Below are positions 47,218-58,433 of a stretch of DNA of 64,000 nucleotides, piece after piece. The translations under genes and the position numbers were made by a program. How positions within the stretch are numbered: the stretch's first letter is position 1; every line of letters starts with the position of its first letter. The notes below the pieces were generated by a model. The model had not been told where the DNA came from. It ran no database searches and was given only the letters and a program-made list of their open reading frames with translations. The DNA is from Artocarpus heterophyllus (lineage: Eukaryota > Streptophyta > Magnoliopsida > Rosales > Moraceae): the NCBI GenBank assembly GCA_025403435.1, contig CM046339.1:2372212-2436211 (forward strand). Reading direction: 5' to 3'.

Positions 47218-49782
47218 ATGAGTGATTTGTCCGACTCGCAAAACCTAGAGGTTTCATGGTCGGAAAGCAGCGGGGAGAGTAGTAGCTCTTCTTCGACTCA
47301 ATCTGACGCCGAGGTGGCGTCCCAAAGACGGGAAGGGGCCAGGCGGCTGGAGCAGATCCTAAGGGTCGATTCCCAGACCGTGCCCGAGCAAGAATTTTTA
47401 GATTTGCTGGGCGGGCACAAACTTATCAGGCCGTCCAGGGAGCAAGACCCTTACACTGGGGTGGCAACAGCGGGCCATTCCCAAGTTTTTCCAAGGGAGA
47501 GGACCGAGTTTCAAACCCAGGAGGACGCTCCCAGCACCTCTGGTCAGAATGCCGAGGCCCCCGTCCAAGTTGCAGGTGTGATTACGGTTGATGCCTCCGA
47601 TGAGGAGCATGCGGCCGAGGAGGCAGGGGCAGAACAGCCAGATATGGAGCAGGAGGTCCAGGCCACCCGCGTACGGGGCGTCACAGCATATCGGATAAGC
47701 CGTCCTGGGCAAACCTCAGCGGCAGGATATACGAGCGCGATTACAGAGTCGCGGTTAGGGACACTGCGCGCCGAATATGGTATTCCGGCCGATGTGGATC
47801 TCGTCGTTCCCGGCGAGGGGGATTCACCTTTAGAGGCACCGGAGGGGTTTATCACACTTTACGCCGAGTTCTTCAAGGACGGGCTGCGTCTGCCACTGCA
47901 CCGTTTCCTTCACCGAGCGCTTAATGACTTTAATGTGTGCCCGGCACAATTAAACCCGAACAGCTACAGGTCGTTAATCGGGATGTATATTTTGTGGAAG
48001 TACCACCGGAGTACTGAGATGCCGCTGGAGGCCTTCAAGCAAGTATTCAAGATGAAGAAGCTTCCTCGGCAGTCCGGTTGGTACTACTTCACCAGCTTCA
48101 GAAAGGACTTTATTCTGGGCAACCCCGACTCGGACAAGCTGTGGAAGTACGAATGGTTTTACGTCGGGGGGAACTTTTTAGCCCGAGCCGGTGAAGTTGT
48201 CCCCGAGGATGAACAAGTGCCGGGGTCATTCGAGCTGGGGCACGTCTGGATTAAGCGCCCTTGGGCACCGAGCCATGTAATAGAGGCCGTGGACGAGCTG
48301 TTCGAAAAGCCCGAGTCGTCCAGACAACAGTCCTTTCTTCTGAGAAAGGACACCCTGTCCAGATACGGTTGGTTCGGGGAATCTAGCAGTCTTCCCCGAG
48401 CTAGGCGTTCTGCCCGGGAAACCGGGCAGGTTACTGTTGCCCATATGGGTGATGAGGATCTTCCAGGGCCAAGCACTTCCCGGTCCGGGTGGCCGACGAG
48501 GGAGCCTTCATTGTCCAGTACCGAGGACTCGTCCAGTGGCTCCCTCGGTGCGGGGCCACCTGTAGCCGACGAGAACCTCGAGGACGTGATTATGCTCCTG
48601 TACCCGTCGGGCCAACTCCAGATCGGAGGTCAGCCCAGAATTTTATTTATAGTCGCCGTCCTCTTTTATTTCGTCCTTTGCTTAACTTGGATTTTCTTTG
48701 TACAGAAATGACCGCACCGAGCTCCCGCTCTGGTAGGCTTGCCCAGATGACAACACAGAGGAAGGGCAAGGGCAAGGCCGCCGAGGCCAGCAAGAAGCGT
48801 AAGAGGACGCCAGCACCCGAGCCCCCGACACGTACCGGGCAGACCTCCACATCAGTCCAAGCTCCACCGCCACTGCCAATAAGGACCTCCTCAGAGGTCG
48901 GCCGAGTAGACGAGGCATCCAGAGGTTCTTCCGAGAACCAACAAAGAAGGCGCTCGAACTACCGCGGGATGCTCCTTGAACGCATCGGGGACGTGGCTCC
49001 CTCGAATGACTTCTTTATGGAGATTCGGGGTGAGGACTTCCCCGATTTGTGCAACCTGGCACTCCGAACGGCAGCCTCAGTAAGTATCCAAGTCGACTAA
49101 TGGTTGCAGGGACTTCCTATAATGTTGCCGAGAACTTATCCCTTGGTACTTTTCACAGCTGAGCGCCGTTGTGCACATGGCGCACTCCATCGGGGTGAGG
49201 GAGATCCACAAGGAGCAAGAAAGGCACAAGAAGACCCTCCTCCTGAAGTTGGACTCCGACAGAGAGCTCAAAGACACGAAGGATGAATTAGGTCGGGCCA
49301 AGGAGGAGGCTCAGAAGGCGAAGTCTGAGGCCGAGGACATGTTGAGGCAGCTAAAGGAGGCAGAGGATAAGGCTGCTCGGTAGGAGGAGATAGCCGCTCG
49401 GCAGGAGGAGAAAGCCGCTCGGCTAGAGGAACGATTGGCAACTCTACAAGCCGAGCATCACCGATTCATGGCCGGGCTTCCGGATCAGCTGGCCGCTGCG
49501 GTCGAGGAGTTCAAGACGTCCCCCGAGTACACCGATCTCTACTTCGATGGAATGGAGGATCTCAACGACCATCTGATAGAGAAGCATCCCGAGGCCGCTG
49601 CATTCGACTGGTCGGTTATTGCCGAGCCGGACCAGGGTGAGGCCGAGCAACAACGGGATGTTGAGGAGGTCGTCGTTGTAGACGGTGATGACGACGGGGA
49701 TGTGCAAGCTGCCGAGGGCGGTCAAGACGACAGCACGGCCGGGGACGAGACTCAAGCTGGTGATGAGACTCGGGCCTATTGA
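47218..49782 (+). CDS. Antisense three-exon gene of the Tat element (putative gypsy-type transposon family protein), one premature stop
   Basis: Exons can be joined without frame conflict: 47218-48628, 48706-49079 and 49159-49782. The introns are GT...AG (48629-48705, ending tgtacag; 49080-49158, starting gtaagt and ending cacag). The product is about 800 residues: a Ser/acidic start, a central domain with FKDGLRLPLHRFLHRALNDF and NPNSYRSLIGMYILWK (the Transposase_28 'putative gypsy type transposon' pattern), a basic/Pro segment in exon 2 (KKRKRTPAPEPP), and a long coiled coil with a VVVVDGDDDGD acidic end in exon 3. An in-frame TAG at 49381-49383 cuts exon 3. Extra antisense ORFs are known in Tat-lineage elements; their role is unresolved. 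A TATA box at 47071 and AATAAA at 49845 make it a complete transcription unit. Confidence 0.8.
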
Positions 49783-49844
49783 TCCTCTGTTTCTTGCTTT
49801 TTGTGATTGGGCTTGGGAGGTGCCCGACTTTCTTGTACCTCCTT

Positions 49845-49850
49845 AATAAA
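49845..49850 (+). terminator. Polyadenylation signal of the antisense gene
   Basis: aataaa lies 62 bases after the stop codon, followed by a T-rich stretch. Confidence 0.6.
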
Positions 49851-50540
49851 GAAATTTAAACGATTTATATTTTCCCGTTTTGTATCCACTTTAGCTTACG
49901 TGTAGTTTTTTTTACATCCCACGTAACATTTAAGGTTAGATACTTCTCGGGTAGATTCCCAGGCTGGGGGACAATTGACCGAGTAGAGGTGGATGGTGCG
50001 ATTGTTTTGGTTAATTCCAATACCTCTGTCCTCAGTTGATCCGAGGACTTCAGTTCTCGGTCGTTCCGAGTAGTTATCCACTTATGCTTAGTTATCCAAG
50101 CAAGTTTAGGTTTCTGGTCTCGGTCGGGCAGGATGTAAACGGCGTACAGCTGCCCTTACCCGTCGCCCCCCTTAGACTTGTGGAAGTTTCAAAGAAACTT
50201 TACAAGTATAGGACTGATCGGGCACATAAATGTGCCGAGCAACTTAAGGGTGTCTGCCTGACAGACATGATACATATATTGACTAGCCCCCCTGTCCAGT
50301 TTGACGAGGATGACGCCCTTGGCTGGGAGTCAACATCCTATCTTTCGAGCTGGGGTTCCGGCGTCTTGGCCTAACACTTCCCTTAAAAACATTGCTCAGG
50401 CGGAATGAGATTAGGGAAGTTGTGTTCCATGAATGTAATATTTACATTGACTTTTCCAGTCCTGCTCAGCAGGTCTAGTTACAAAAGAATTGTGGCCAGA
50501 GGTCAAAAAAGGAATCTGGCTCTGATTTCCTGTTTCTTTT
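49851..50540. other. Spacer between antisense gene and pol end of the Tat element
   Basis: About 0.7 kb without a supported gene; the small ORFs lack recognisable motifs. The two convergent transcription units of the element meet here. Confidence 0.6.
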
Positions 50541-51905
50541 TCAGGAATAAAATCTTTTTAACAGCTCGGCATTCCAAGGATGACCGAGCTGATTCCCTTC
50601 CAAATCGACTAGCTTGTAGGTGCCTGCTCGCACGACACCTTCGACTTTAAAAGGTCCTTCCCACTTCGGACCAAAGGACCCGAGACTGGGTTGCTGAACC
50701 GTGACTTTCTTCATTACTAAGTCACCAACCTTAAAGCTCCTCGGCTGGACCCGTTTGTTGTAATACCGGGCTACAACCTGATTCAGGGCTGCGTTTCGGA
50801 TGGATGCTCGGTTCCTTTTTCCTTCAAGTAGATCGAGCTCAGTCATCATGAACTTTTCATTAAGTTTCTCTTCGTATTGCTCAACCCTTAAGGTCGGCAA
50901 TCCAACCTCGGCTGGGATGACGGCCTCTGCCCCATAGACCAGGGAGAACAGTGTCTCGCCAGTTGCAGCTAGCGCGGTTGTTCAGTATGCCCAGAGCACT
51001 TGGGGCAGCTCGTCGATCCACGCACCCTTGAGCCTTTCGAGCTTCTTTTTCAGGTTGTCTTTAATTGTCTTGTTTACGGCCTCCACTTGGCCGTTACTCT
51101 GTGGATAGCTCGGAGAAGAGAAGACTTTCTTAATGCCGAGCTTCTCACACAAATGCCGTAAACCTGAGGAGTCAAACTGCTTAGCATTGTCGGTCACGAT
51201 AGTGTGCGGGATTCCGAACCGACAGACGATATTTTTTCATACGAAGTTGGTGCACTTAGCTTCAGTCATGTTGGTGCAAGGCTCGACTTCGATCCATTTT
51301 GTCAGATAGTCGATGGCGACGACACAATATCTGAATTGCGAACGAGCCGGAGGGAGTGGTCCGATCAAGTCGATGGCCCATTTTGCAAATGGCCATGCTG
51401 AAGTCACCAGATTTAAAGGCTCGGCGTGCGAACCTAGCATCCGAGCAAATTGCTGGCATTTGAGGCATTTTTGAGCAAAGCTCACGTAGTCTTGCTGCAT
51501 ACTAGGCCAGTAATAACCCTGCCGTATGCATTTTTGGGTCAAGGAACGTCCACCCGAGTGATTGCCACACAGGCCCTCATGAATCTCTTTCATTAAGTAC
51601 TCGGCCTCCTGGGGACCCAAACACCTCAGGCATGGCGTTGAGTAGTCGCGTCAGTATAGCTTTTGCCCAATCATTGAATACTGGGCCGAGCTGTTACGTA
51701 TCCGACGTGCTTCTTCCCTGTCATCGGGTAATTCGGCTAAGGTCAGATACCGAATTATCGGGTCCATCCACGTGTATTTTGGTTCGGCTGCCAGGCTCAT
51801 GACCTCCGTACTGATACTTGGTGCGGAGAGAATCTCAACAGGAACGGATATCGGGTCTACTCCGCCTATCCCGGAGGCTAGTCGAGCGAGGACATCGGCT
51901 TCCAC
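50541..51905 (-). pseudogene. Tat integrase
   Basis: One frame with stops near 51651, 51237 and 50982. It has the zinc domain (EGLCGNHSGGRSL, YYWPSMQQD, CLKCQQFA), the core (PFAKWAIDLIGPLPPA, VVAIDYLTKWIEVEP; second Asp in TDNAKQFDSSG; Glu in YPQSNGQVEAVNKTIK) and the C-terminal part ending PWNAELLKRFYS at 50541. The DDE residues are all visible. It joins element DNA to the target; stops prevent a full product. Confidence 0.9.
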
Positions 51906-51914
51906 GTTCTCGGA

Positions 51915-53651
51915 TCAGGGGATTTGCTTAAAAGTGTAGGACTTGAATTGTCCAAGCAACCGTTTCGCTTCTTTTAAATATGCCGTCATTGATTCTGCTC
52001 GGGCCTGGAATCCTCCTGTGACTTGCTGCACCACCAGCATTGAGTCACTATAGATGGCCAGCTGATCAACTCCGAGGTCCCGGGCAATTCGTAGACCGGC
52101 CAGCAGAGCTTCATATTCCGCTTCGTTATTTGAGGTCTTGAAGTCGAAACGAAGGGCGTAAATGACCTTATATCCGTCGGGGCTTGTTAAAATCAAGCCT
52201 GCCCCCGACCCATCAACGCAGGTTGAGCCATCGACGTGTAGTTTCCAGTTCAGCTCCGAGGAGAGGCCTTGTTCACTGCAGCTAGCTGTATCTGGCTCCT
52301 CCACGGGTGATTTCTCAACTGAAGGAGCGACCTTCCCGGCTTCTATAAATTCAGCAAGGAAATCCGCCAGGACTTGGGCCTTTATTGCCGTTCTCGGCAC
52401 AAAATGGATATCGTATTGGCCCAACTCGACCGACCACTTGGCCATCCGACCTGATATTTTCGGGCTCTGTAGAACTTGTCGGAGAGGAAACTTGGTCGGG
52501 ATGTTAACGGTATGGCCTTGGTAATACGGCCGCAGCTTCCGGGCTGATGTCAATAATGCGAAGGCTAGCTTCTCCAATGATGAGTAGCGCTCCTCGGCGC
52601 CTTGGAACACGTGGCTGGTATAGTAAACCGGCCTTTGGACCCCGTTTTTGTCACGGACTAGTACCGAGCTGACAGCCTTCTCCGAGACGGCTAAATAGGC
52701 GGTTAACACCTCGTCGGGCGAAGGTTTGGACAGGAGCGGGGGTGTGGCTAGGTAAGTTTTTAAGCCTTGGAAAGCGTCCTCACACTCCCTGCTCCACTCA
52801 AACCTCCCCTTAAGTGCCTTGAAAAAGGGGTGACACTTGTCGGTAGCCCGGGAGACAAATCTTGACAGGGCAGCCACCATGCCGGTAAGCCTTTGCACGT
52901 CTTTTACAGTCCTAGGAGAATGCATGTCTATGATTACCTGGGCCTTAGCCGGGTTCACCTCGATTCCTCGTCGGTTAACCAAAAATCCGAGGAATTTGCC
53001 AGAGCCGACGCCAAACGTGCATTTTGCCGGGTTAAGTTTCATCCCATATTCCCGGAGAATGTCAAAGCTAGCTCGAAGGTCGGCTATGTGATCCATCGCT
53101 TCGATAGATTTTACTAACATGTCGTCCACATAGACCTCTATAGTTTTCCCGATCAGCCGAGCGAACATTTTGTTAACGAGCCGTTGGTAGGTAGCTCCGG
53201 CGTTCTTCAGACCAAACGGCATCACAACGTAACAATATAAACCCTAGTCAGTAACGAATGAGGTTTTAATTTGGTCCTCTTCGGCCATTCTTATCTGATT
53301 ATATCCAGAGTACGCGTCCATGAAGCTCAAGAGCTCGTGTCCGGCTGTGGCGTCAACGAGCTGGTCTATCCGAGGAAGCGAAAAGTAGTCCTTGGGGTAG
53401 GTCTTGTTAAGATCGGTATAATCGATGCAGACCCGCCACTTGCCATTCGCCTTTTTGACAAGGACGACATTTGCCAACCATTCGGGGTATTTGACCTCTC
53501 TAATGAACCCAGCTTTCAATAGTTTCTGGACTTCATCATTAATGGCGGCATATCTCTCCGGGTTGAAGGCTCTTCGTCTTTGTATCACCGGCATGTGACC
53601 AGGTCGAACGTTAAGCCGATGGCTGATGATGCTCGGATCTATGCCGGGCAT
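51915..53651 (-). pseudogene. Tat reverse transcriptase with double RNase H
   Basis: The frame 53651-51915 has a single stop ending at 53244. RT starts with HRLNVRPGHMPVIQRRRAF and NGKWRVCIDYTDLNKTYPKD, and the catalytic box is YVDDMLVKS near 53130. The first RNase H (VYYTSHVFQGAEERYSSLEK) has lost part of its active site. A second, archaeal-type RNase H follows (LHVDGSTCVDGSGAGL, NNEAEYEALLAGL, YSDSMLVVQQV), the hallmark of Tat elements. Frame and stop pattern suggest fairly recent decay. Confidence 0.92.
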
Positions 53652-55080
53652 GTCTTCGTGAGACCATGCAAAAACGTCGCGGGTACTCGAAAAGAAGGGA
53701 TTCCAGGTCGGCCCGGATCTCAGGTTGTAACTGAGACCCGAGTTGGACTGCGCGTTCTGGCCTTTTGGGGTCCAGGGAGAACGGCACTAAGTTTTCGACC
53801 GGGGTGCCCCTTACTTCTTCCTCGGGAAACCTGGGGTCTAGGTCCGCGAGCATCTTCGGCATCGGATCAGTTGGGAGGTCGATCTCGTCGATTGTGTGCA
53901 CGGCCAGAATTCCCTGCTGCTAGGCTGAGGCTGCCCGGACTGCATTTACATAGCAAGCCCGGGAATCCACCTGGGACGAGCGGATTACTCCAACGCCACC
54001 GTCGGTTGGGAACTTCATTGCCAGGTGATATGTCGAGACCACGGCTTTTAATCCATTGAGTGTCGGTCGGCCGATGATTATGTTATACTGAGAGGGTTTA
54101 TCGACGACCAAAAAGTCGACCACCCGAGTGACCTTGGCAACACCTTCTCCAAAAGTTACCGGGAGACTAACCTTCCCGATTGCTCGGACACATTCACCCG
54201 TGAAGCCGAAAAGTGGGGTCCGAACCGAGGTTAAAGGCGCGTTGCTGATCTTCAGTCTGTCGAACGCCTGCTTAAAGAGAATGTCCGCCGAACTGCCATT
54301 GTCAATTAAAACACGTCGTACAACGTTGTTGGCGATAGGCAGTTCGCAAACCAAGGCGTCGTTGTGGGGATGCATCAGCCGGTCTGCTTCCTCCTCAATG
54401 AAGGTCATCGGGATGTCTTCTTGGCGGCATATCTTATTGATATGCTCAGAGACATTCATGAAATCACCCCGTTCGACCCGCCGGGCTTCTCTGACGTAGG
54501 ATCGCCGCCCACTCGATGTGTCCCCGGCTACAGGCCCGCCAAGTATCGTGTGTACGATATTCGGGGGTTTTGGGGCGTTCACACTATCGGTCCTGGGTCG
54601 GCCTTGTACGTCTCGGCCTGACGAGTCGTTCCTTCCAGAGGTCACCCTCAGGTTTATGGCCTTCTCCACGAAATCCTGCAATAGACCTTCTCGGACCAGC
54701 CTTTCTATTTGGTCCTTAAGTTGGATGCATTCTCGGGTTGTATGACCCACATCCTGATGGAATTTGCAAAATTTTGACTGGTCACGCTTCGCCCTAAAGC
54801 CTCGAAGCTTGGGCGGCGGTGTCAACAGATTCTTGTCGTCGACCTGGGCAAGCACCTCATCAATGGTTGCCACCAGAGGTGTGTAGTTTTGGAACTTGCC
54901 GGTCGGCCCCTTCGGCCTGTCAGATTTCTCCTTCTTCTGCTTCTTCGCATGCTCGGCACTATCCTGCACTGGTCTTTTTTTCTGCTTCTTTTCCTTTTTC
55001 GTCCCGCTCGGGCCAGCCTCCTCCCGGCGGCTTTTCATATACTCGGCAGCGTCTGCATGCCTTTGAGCATAGCCGAGCAT
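53611..55080 (-). pseudogene. Tat gag end, zinc knuckle-like motif and aspartic protease
   Basis: It continues the gag frame after a TAA at 55081-55083. It has a Lys-rich stretch, CKFHQDVGHTTREC (CX2-3HX4-type knuckle variant), the protease motif LIDNGSSADILF and later IIGRPTLNGLKAV. A TAG at 53920-53922 and a frameshift between about 53690 and 53650 separate it from RT. Confidence 0.88.
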
Positions 55081-56205
55081 TTACGAAAACGTGTTTGGCT
55101 GCTCGAAGGCCAGGGACCAGGTCAGCTTCTCGTCTCGGAGGCCCCCTACAAAAATATGTTTGAGGGTTTCGTCTTCGACGTGCTTGACCTCAAGGGCAGC
55201 CCGGGTAAATCGGTTGACGTAATCCCTGACACTGCCGTCTCCCTGCTTGACAGCGTACAGAGAAGTTATTTCTTTCCTCTGCGTCCTAGTTGTAGAGAAT
55301 GTAGCGGAGAAAGCGTCAGTTAAGTGCCCAAAAGAAGAAATCGACCTTGGTTCGAGCCGTCGGAACCACTGCCGAGCAGGGCCTGTAAGGGTGAGGGAGA
55401 AGGCTTTGCACATTGCAGCGTCACTGGCATTCTGCAACAGCATGTGCCCGCGAAAGAGCTCAGCATGCTCATCCGCGTCGGTGGCCCCATCGTAAGACTT
55501 GATTTGTGGGACCTTGAACTTTGGCGGCATGGGTGCCCGCATTATATGATCCGGGAAGGGCGGACCTTGCGCCCCGATCTCATCCGAACCGAACCTGCAA
55601 TTGCGGATGTCATCGATCTGTCGCTGCAGCACCCAAAATTGACGACTATTCGTATCTTCGGGCAGTTCGACCCGATAAGGTACTCCACCCTCAGCACGGC
55701 CTTCAGCTTCGCCTTGGCGATTTCTATTAATCCCTCGGTATCCGAGCCGATCAAATACTGAGGCTCTAGAACCTTGTGGTGAGGGGACACGGTGTGGTTG
55801 ACGTCCCATCCGTCGTTCATGAACCAGTCGATTATCGAGCAGGGGCCCTCTGGTGGATCCTGGAGACTGCTCTGATCGGTCCTCCCAGTTAGTGGCACTC
55901 TGCTCACGCCGACCCTCTGCCTGGTCAACCTGGGCAGGGGGTGGCGGTTCTGGCGCAGCTTGTTGTCGAGCTTGCGCGAGCTGCCGAGTTAAAATCTGAA
56001 CTGCATCTGTGAGCTCCTGGATGGGGTCATGTGCAGCTCGGGCCTGCATCGACTCAGCTCTTGCCGCGCTTCCTTGCCCTCCGGACCGAGATCTGGCGGT
56101 CCGAGGACGACTGCTGGGCCGTTCTGTAGCTGGTTGCCTATGCCTGGCATCGCCCGACTCCTGATGTCGGGCGGTACTATCTCTTACGTTACCTCGTGTT
56201 GTCAT
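55081..56205 (-). pseudogene. Tat Gag
   Basis: The likely start is ATG 56205 (MTTRGNVRDSTARHQ). The Arg/Gln-rich N-terminal region is followed by the Gag domain PPKFKVPQIKSYDGATDADE, ARQWFRRLEPRSISSFGHL and YVNRFTRAALEVKHV. It ends at a TAA at 55081-55083 in the same frame as the next segment, so a single nonsense change cuts Gag from the rest. Confidence 0.9.
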
Positions 56206-56249
56206 TTCAGAAATTCGAGGTAGAATAACTTTGGATTGGGGCGCGTCCG

Positions 56250-56270
56250 GCCCTCCTTCTAGCGCCAAAA
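56250..56270 (-). promoter_or_regulatory. Primer-binding site of the Tat element
   Basis: The minus strand reads ttttggcgctagaaggaggg directly after the 5' LTR. The tggcgc start is typical of Tat/Athila-type primers rather than Met tRNA; the exact tRNA was not identified. Confidence 0.75.
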
Positions 56271-56892
56271 TGTTGATGCTTACCGCTGTCCGGCGTCGGA
56301 TCAACACCCAAGTGTGACTGAACACCTTCTGACCTCCTCTTAAGCTTGCCCCTGGTCGGGATTGAGTACCTGCGAGAGGGATGATTCGGAGAAATGGGGT
56401 TAGCCAATAGACAAGGGCTCTCCGATGCTCAAGGCAAGAACTGTTCGGCAGGGGTCGGCAGCTGATTAAATGAGAAGAGGTCTCTCTCTCTAAAACGTCA
56501 TAAATGCATCCTATTTATAGGCCACCAGATGGATCGGGTGCAAGATGGGTTTTGCCCATTACCCAGGTGTCACATCAAAGTGTATCAAGCAATAGGTGAC
56601 AAGTGTCGCGTCCATAGTCCAATGGATTGGACTCTATCGGACGGCAGCACGCCTGCCTGGTGTTGGCCAACAAGGATGGGTAGTGATGTGTTATGATGAA
56701 TAGCGTGGCCCGGCCCGAGCTACAGTTCATCCCCCGAGGTGGCAGCCTTCTTGGGGCGTGCCCTTAGATCAGTGGAAGGCTCCCCGGGAAGAAGCATAAT
56801 TCGTCGGGTCGGGCGGTAGCCATTTCTACCGAACTTATTTGCCGACCATCAAAGTTAATGTCCTCGGTGGGAGTGCCGAGCTACCCTCAACA
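56271..56892 (-). repeat. 5' LTR of the Tat element
   Basis: 622 bp, nearly identical to 46222-46844. A minus-strand TATA motif (tataaata, 56512-56519) fits the promoter of the gag-pol RNA. Confidence 0.92.
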
Positions 56893-57154
56893 GTGTAATG
56901 TAAAATATGCATAATGGACACGCCAATCTATTCGGTAAACCTTTCGAAGGGTGTAAATACAAAATATGCTTGAGAAATTTATAACAATAATTTTTTTTAT
57001 ATAATCACACCACACTTATAATTAGGCAGCAGAGCCTCCACCTTATAGAGATGGTATTATACAAATATAAAATAAATGAAAGAATTGATATACCTTTGTC
57101 TTAACTTACAAGGGGTAGGGATTTGAGTTAGAACAAGAGTGTCCGTGCTAATAA
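56893..57154. other. Copia leader (rest) and primer region
   Basis: It contains the remaining 59-bp repeat units and, next to the 5' LTR on the minus strand, ttattagcacggacactc, which resembles the ttatcagcacg primer site of many plant copia elements with one C-to-T change. Confidence 0.7.
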
Positions 57155-57456
57155 CGTTATATAAAATTAAGAAATATAAAAGCAAAATAAGAGATTTTAT
57201 AGAAAGAAAATAGAGAGAGAAAGTTTATTGAACTCTCTTAATTTTTCTATCATACAAATGACAATAAAATGAGATATTTATAAGAAGATTTTAGCCGTAA
57301 TTGCTACAATAACTATAGCTACCATAGCTACATTAACCACAACTATCATTGTAATAGTACTATATGTTGACATCAACGTTTATTTCACCATAAATATACA
57401 TATCTAATTTTAAATATTAATTTTTAATAGACAAATATAATTAATTATTTATAACA
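57155..57456 (-). repeat. 5' LTR of the copia element
   Basis: It is aligned to 25735-26036 over the full 302 bp, but nearly all differences are G/C in the left copy and A/T here; even the terminal TG has become CG on the plus strand. Confidence 0.9.
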
Positions 57457-57461
57457 ATAGT

Positions 57462-58200
57462 AAAATTTTCTTTCTTTTTTTTCTTTTTTTTTAATAACTC
57501 CTTGGTGTGTATTGAAAAGTAACCAACACGGTCAGAAGTAGAACCTAGGGCCTTGAAAAAAAAAAATTGGCTGGTTGCCCCACTTCACACAAATCGAGGA
57601 GAAGGGGTTAGGCCCTGCTCTCTCTTTTATTGCTCAAAGTTGGCGTCTTCCGGGAACCTGTTGCCTTGAAATTCTTCAACTGTCACTTCTTTTTACGCCA
57701 TCTTTTCATTTAACGCAACCCAATTAATGCCTGCCTGGCCCCCTTTGACAAGACATTACTCTCGTTTTTCAGCACAAAATCAATTTGCTATAATATTAGA
57801 TCATTACACAAGCTAATGTTAAAGTCATCATTTCCAGGACTTTTTTTTTTTTCAATCTTATAATTTAAGTTATTAATACCAATAATTTTTAAACTTTAAA
57901 ATTTTTTTATTTTATTTTATAAACTTTAAAAAGTTATTATTTTATTTATTAAATTTTTAAAACTTTTTATTTTATCTTTTAAATTTTAAAAGTTATTATT
58001 TTATCACATTAAATTTTTAAAACTTTTTATTTTACTTTTTAATTTTTAATTTTTTATTTAAAGATAAAAAAGATATTATTGAATAACTGACAAAATAATA
58101 TATAAAATCTTTCTTTTTTTTTTATAAATGGCCCATATATAAATCACATAGACTTAATCGTATCTATTTAAACTTATCCAAATCAATTTTGTACATCACG
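57462..58200. other. AT-rich host spacer with A/T tandem repeats
   Basis: No gene is supported. Positions 57898-58045 hold about two and a half copies of a 65-base AT unit (aagttattattttat...ttaaatttttaaaactttttat). Confidence 0.6.
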
Positions 58201-58433
58201 CGCCCCATCATATGAGTAGCTGTAGCTACCAATGCCCACAGAAGATAACATTTGGGTCCTGTCCCAAGACTAGGATCGCACACCATCGGCCTGGAGGTCC
58301 CCCTTCCACATGCCATCCAAACCCAATGCATCAACAATCGAAACTAGAGTGGGGGACCTGCAACCAGGGTATGAGGCATCGAACTTCGGCGGATAGTGTG
58401 GGATGCCTAGCAGAGGCGTCCCACCGTTAGCTA

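Larger units (their letters stand above)
46222..56892 (-). mobile_element. Ty3/gypsy Tat-lineage retrotransposon with antisense gene
   Basis: LTRs of 622-623 bp lie at 46222-46844 and 56271-56892, with target duplication gtgta at 46217-46221 and 56893-56897. Gag-pol is on the minus strand. An extra spliced gene on the plus strand lies between the pol end and the 3' LTR. The two RNase H-like segments after RT mark the Tat lineage. LTRs differ only at a few positions, so the insertion is fairly recent, yet the polyprotein has about seven stops and one frameshift. GC content is much higher than the surroundings. Confidence 0.93.
25735..57456 (-). mobile_element. Ty1/copia retrotransposon split by three nested insertions
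   Basis: LTRs of 302 bp lie at 25735-26036 and 57155-57456, with a perfect target duplication atagt at 25730-25734 and 57457-57461. Without the insertions (28236-40340, 41354-43770, 46222-56892) and their duplications the element is about 6.5 kb. Minus-strand order is 5' LTR, leader with 59-bp repeats, gag, protease, integrase, RT, RNase H, 3' LTR, the copia order with integrase before RT. Stops in most segments make it inactive. It is the oldest element of the nest. Confidence 0.93.

Noticed and set aside
47398..48476. Minus-strand ORFs opposite the Tat antisense gene
   Set aside because: Shadow frames of the spliced plus-strand gene, without known Gag or Pol motifs.
52162..55761. Plus-strand ORFs opposite Tat gag-pol (for example 52162-52524, 54819-55323, 55324-55761)
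   Set aside because: They are shadows of the GC-rich gag-pol frame; no own motifs, promoter or splice structure.
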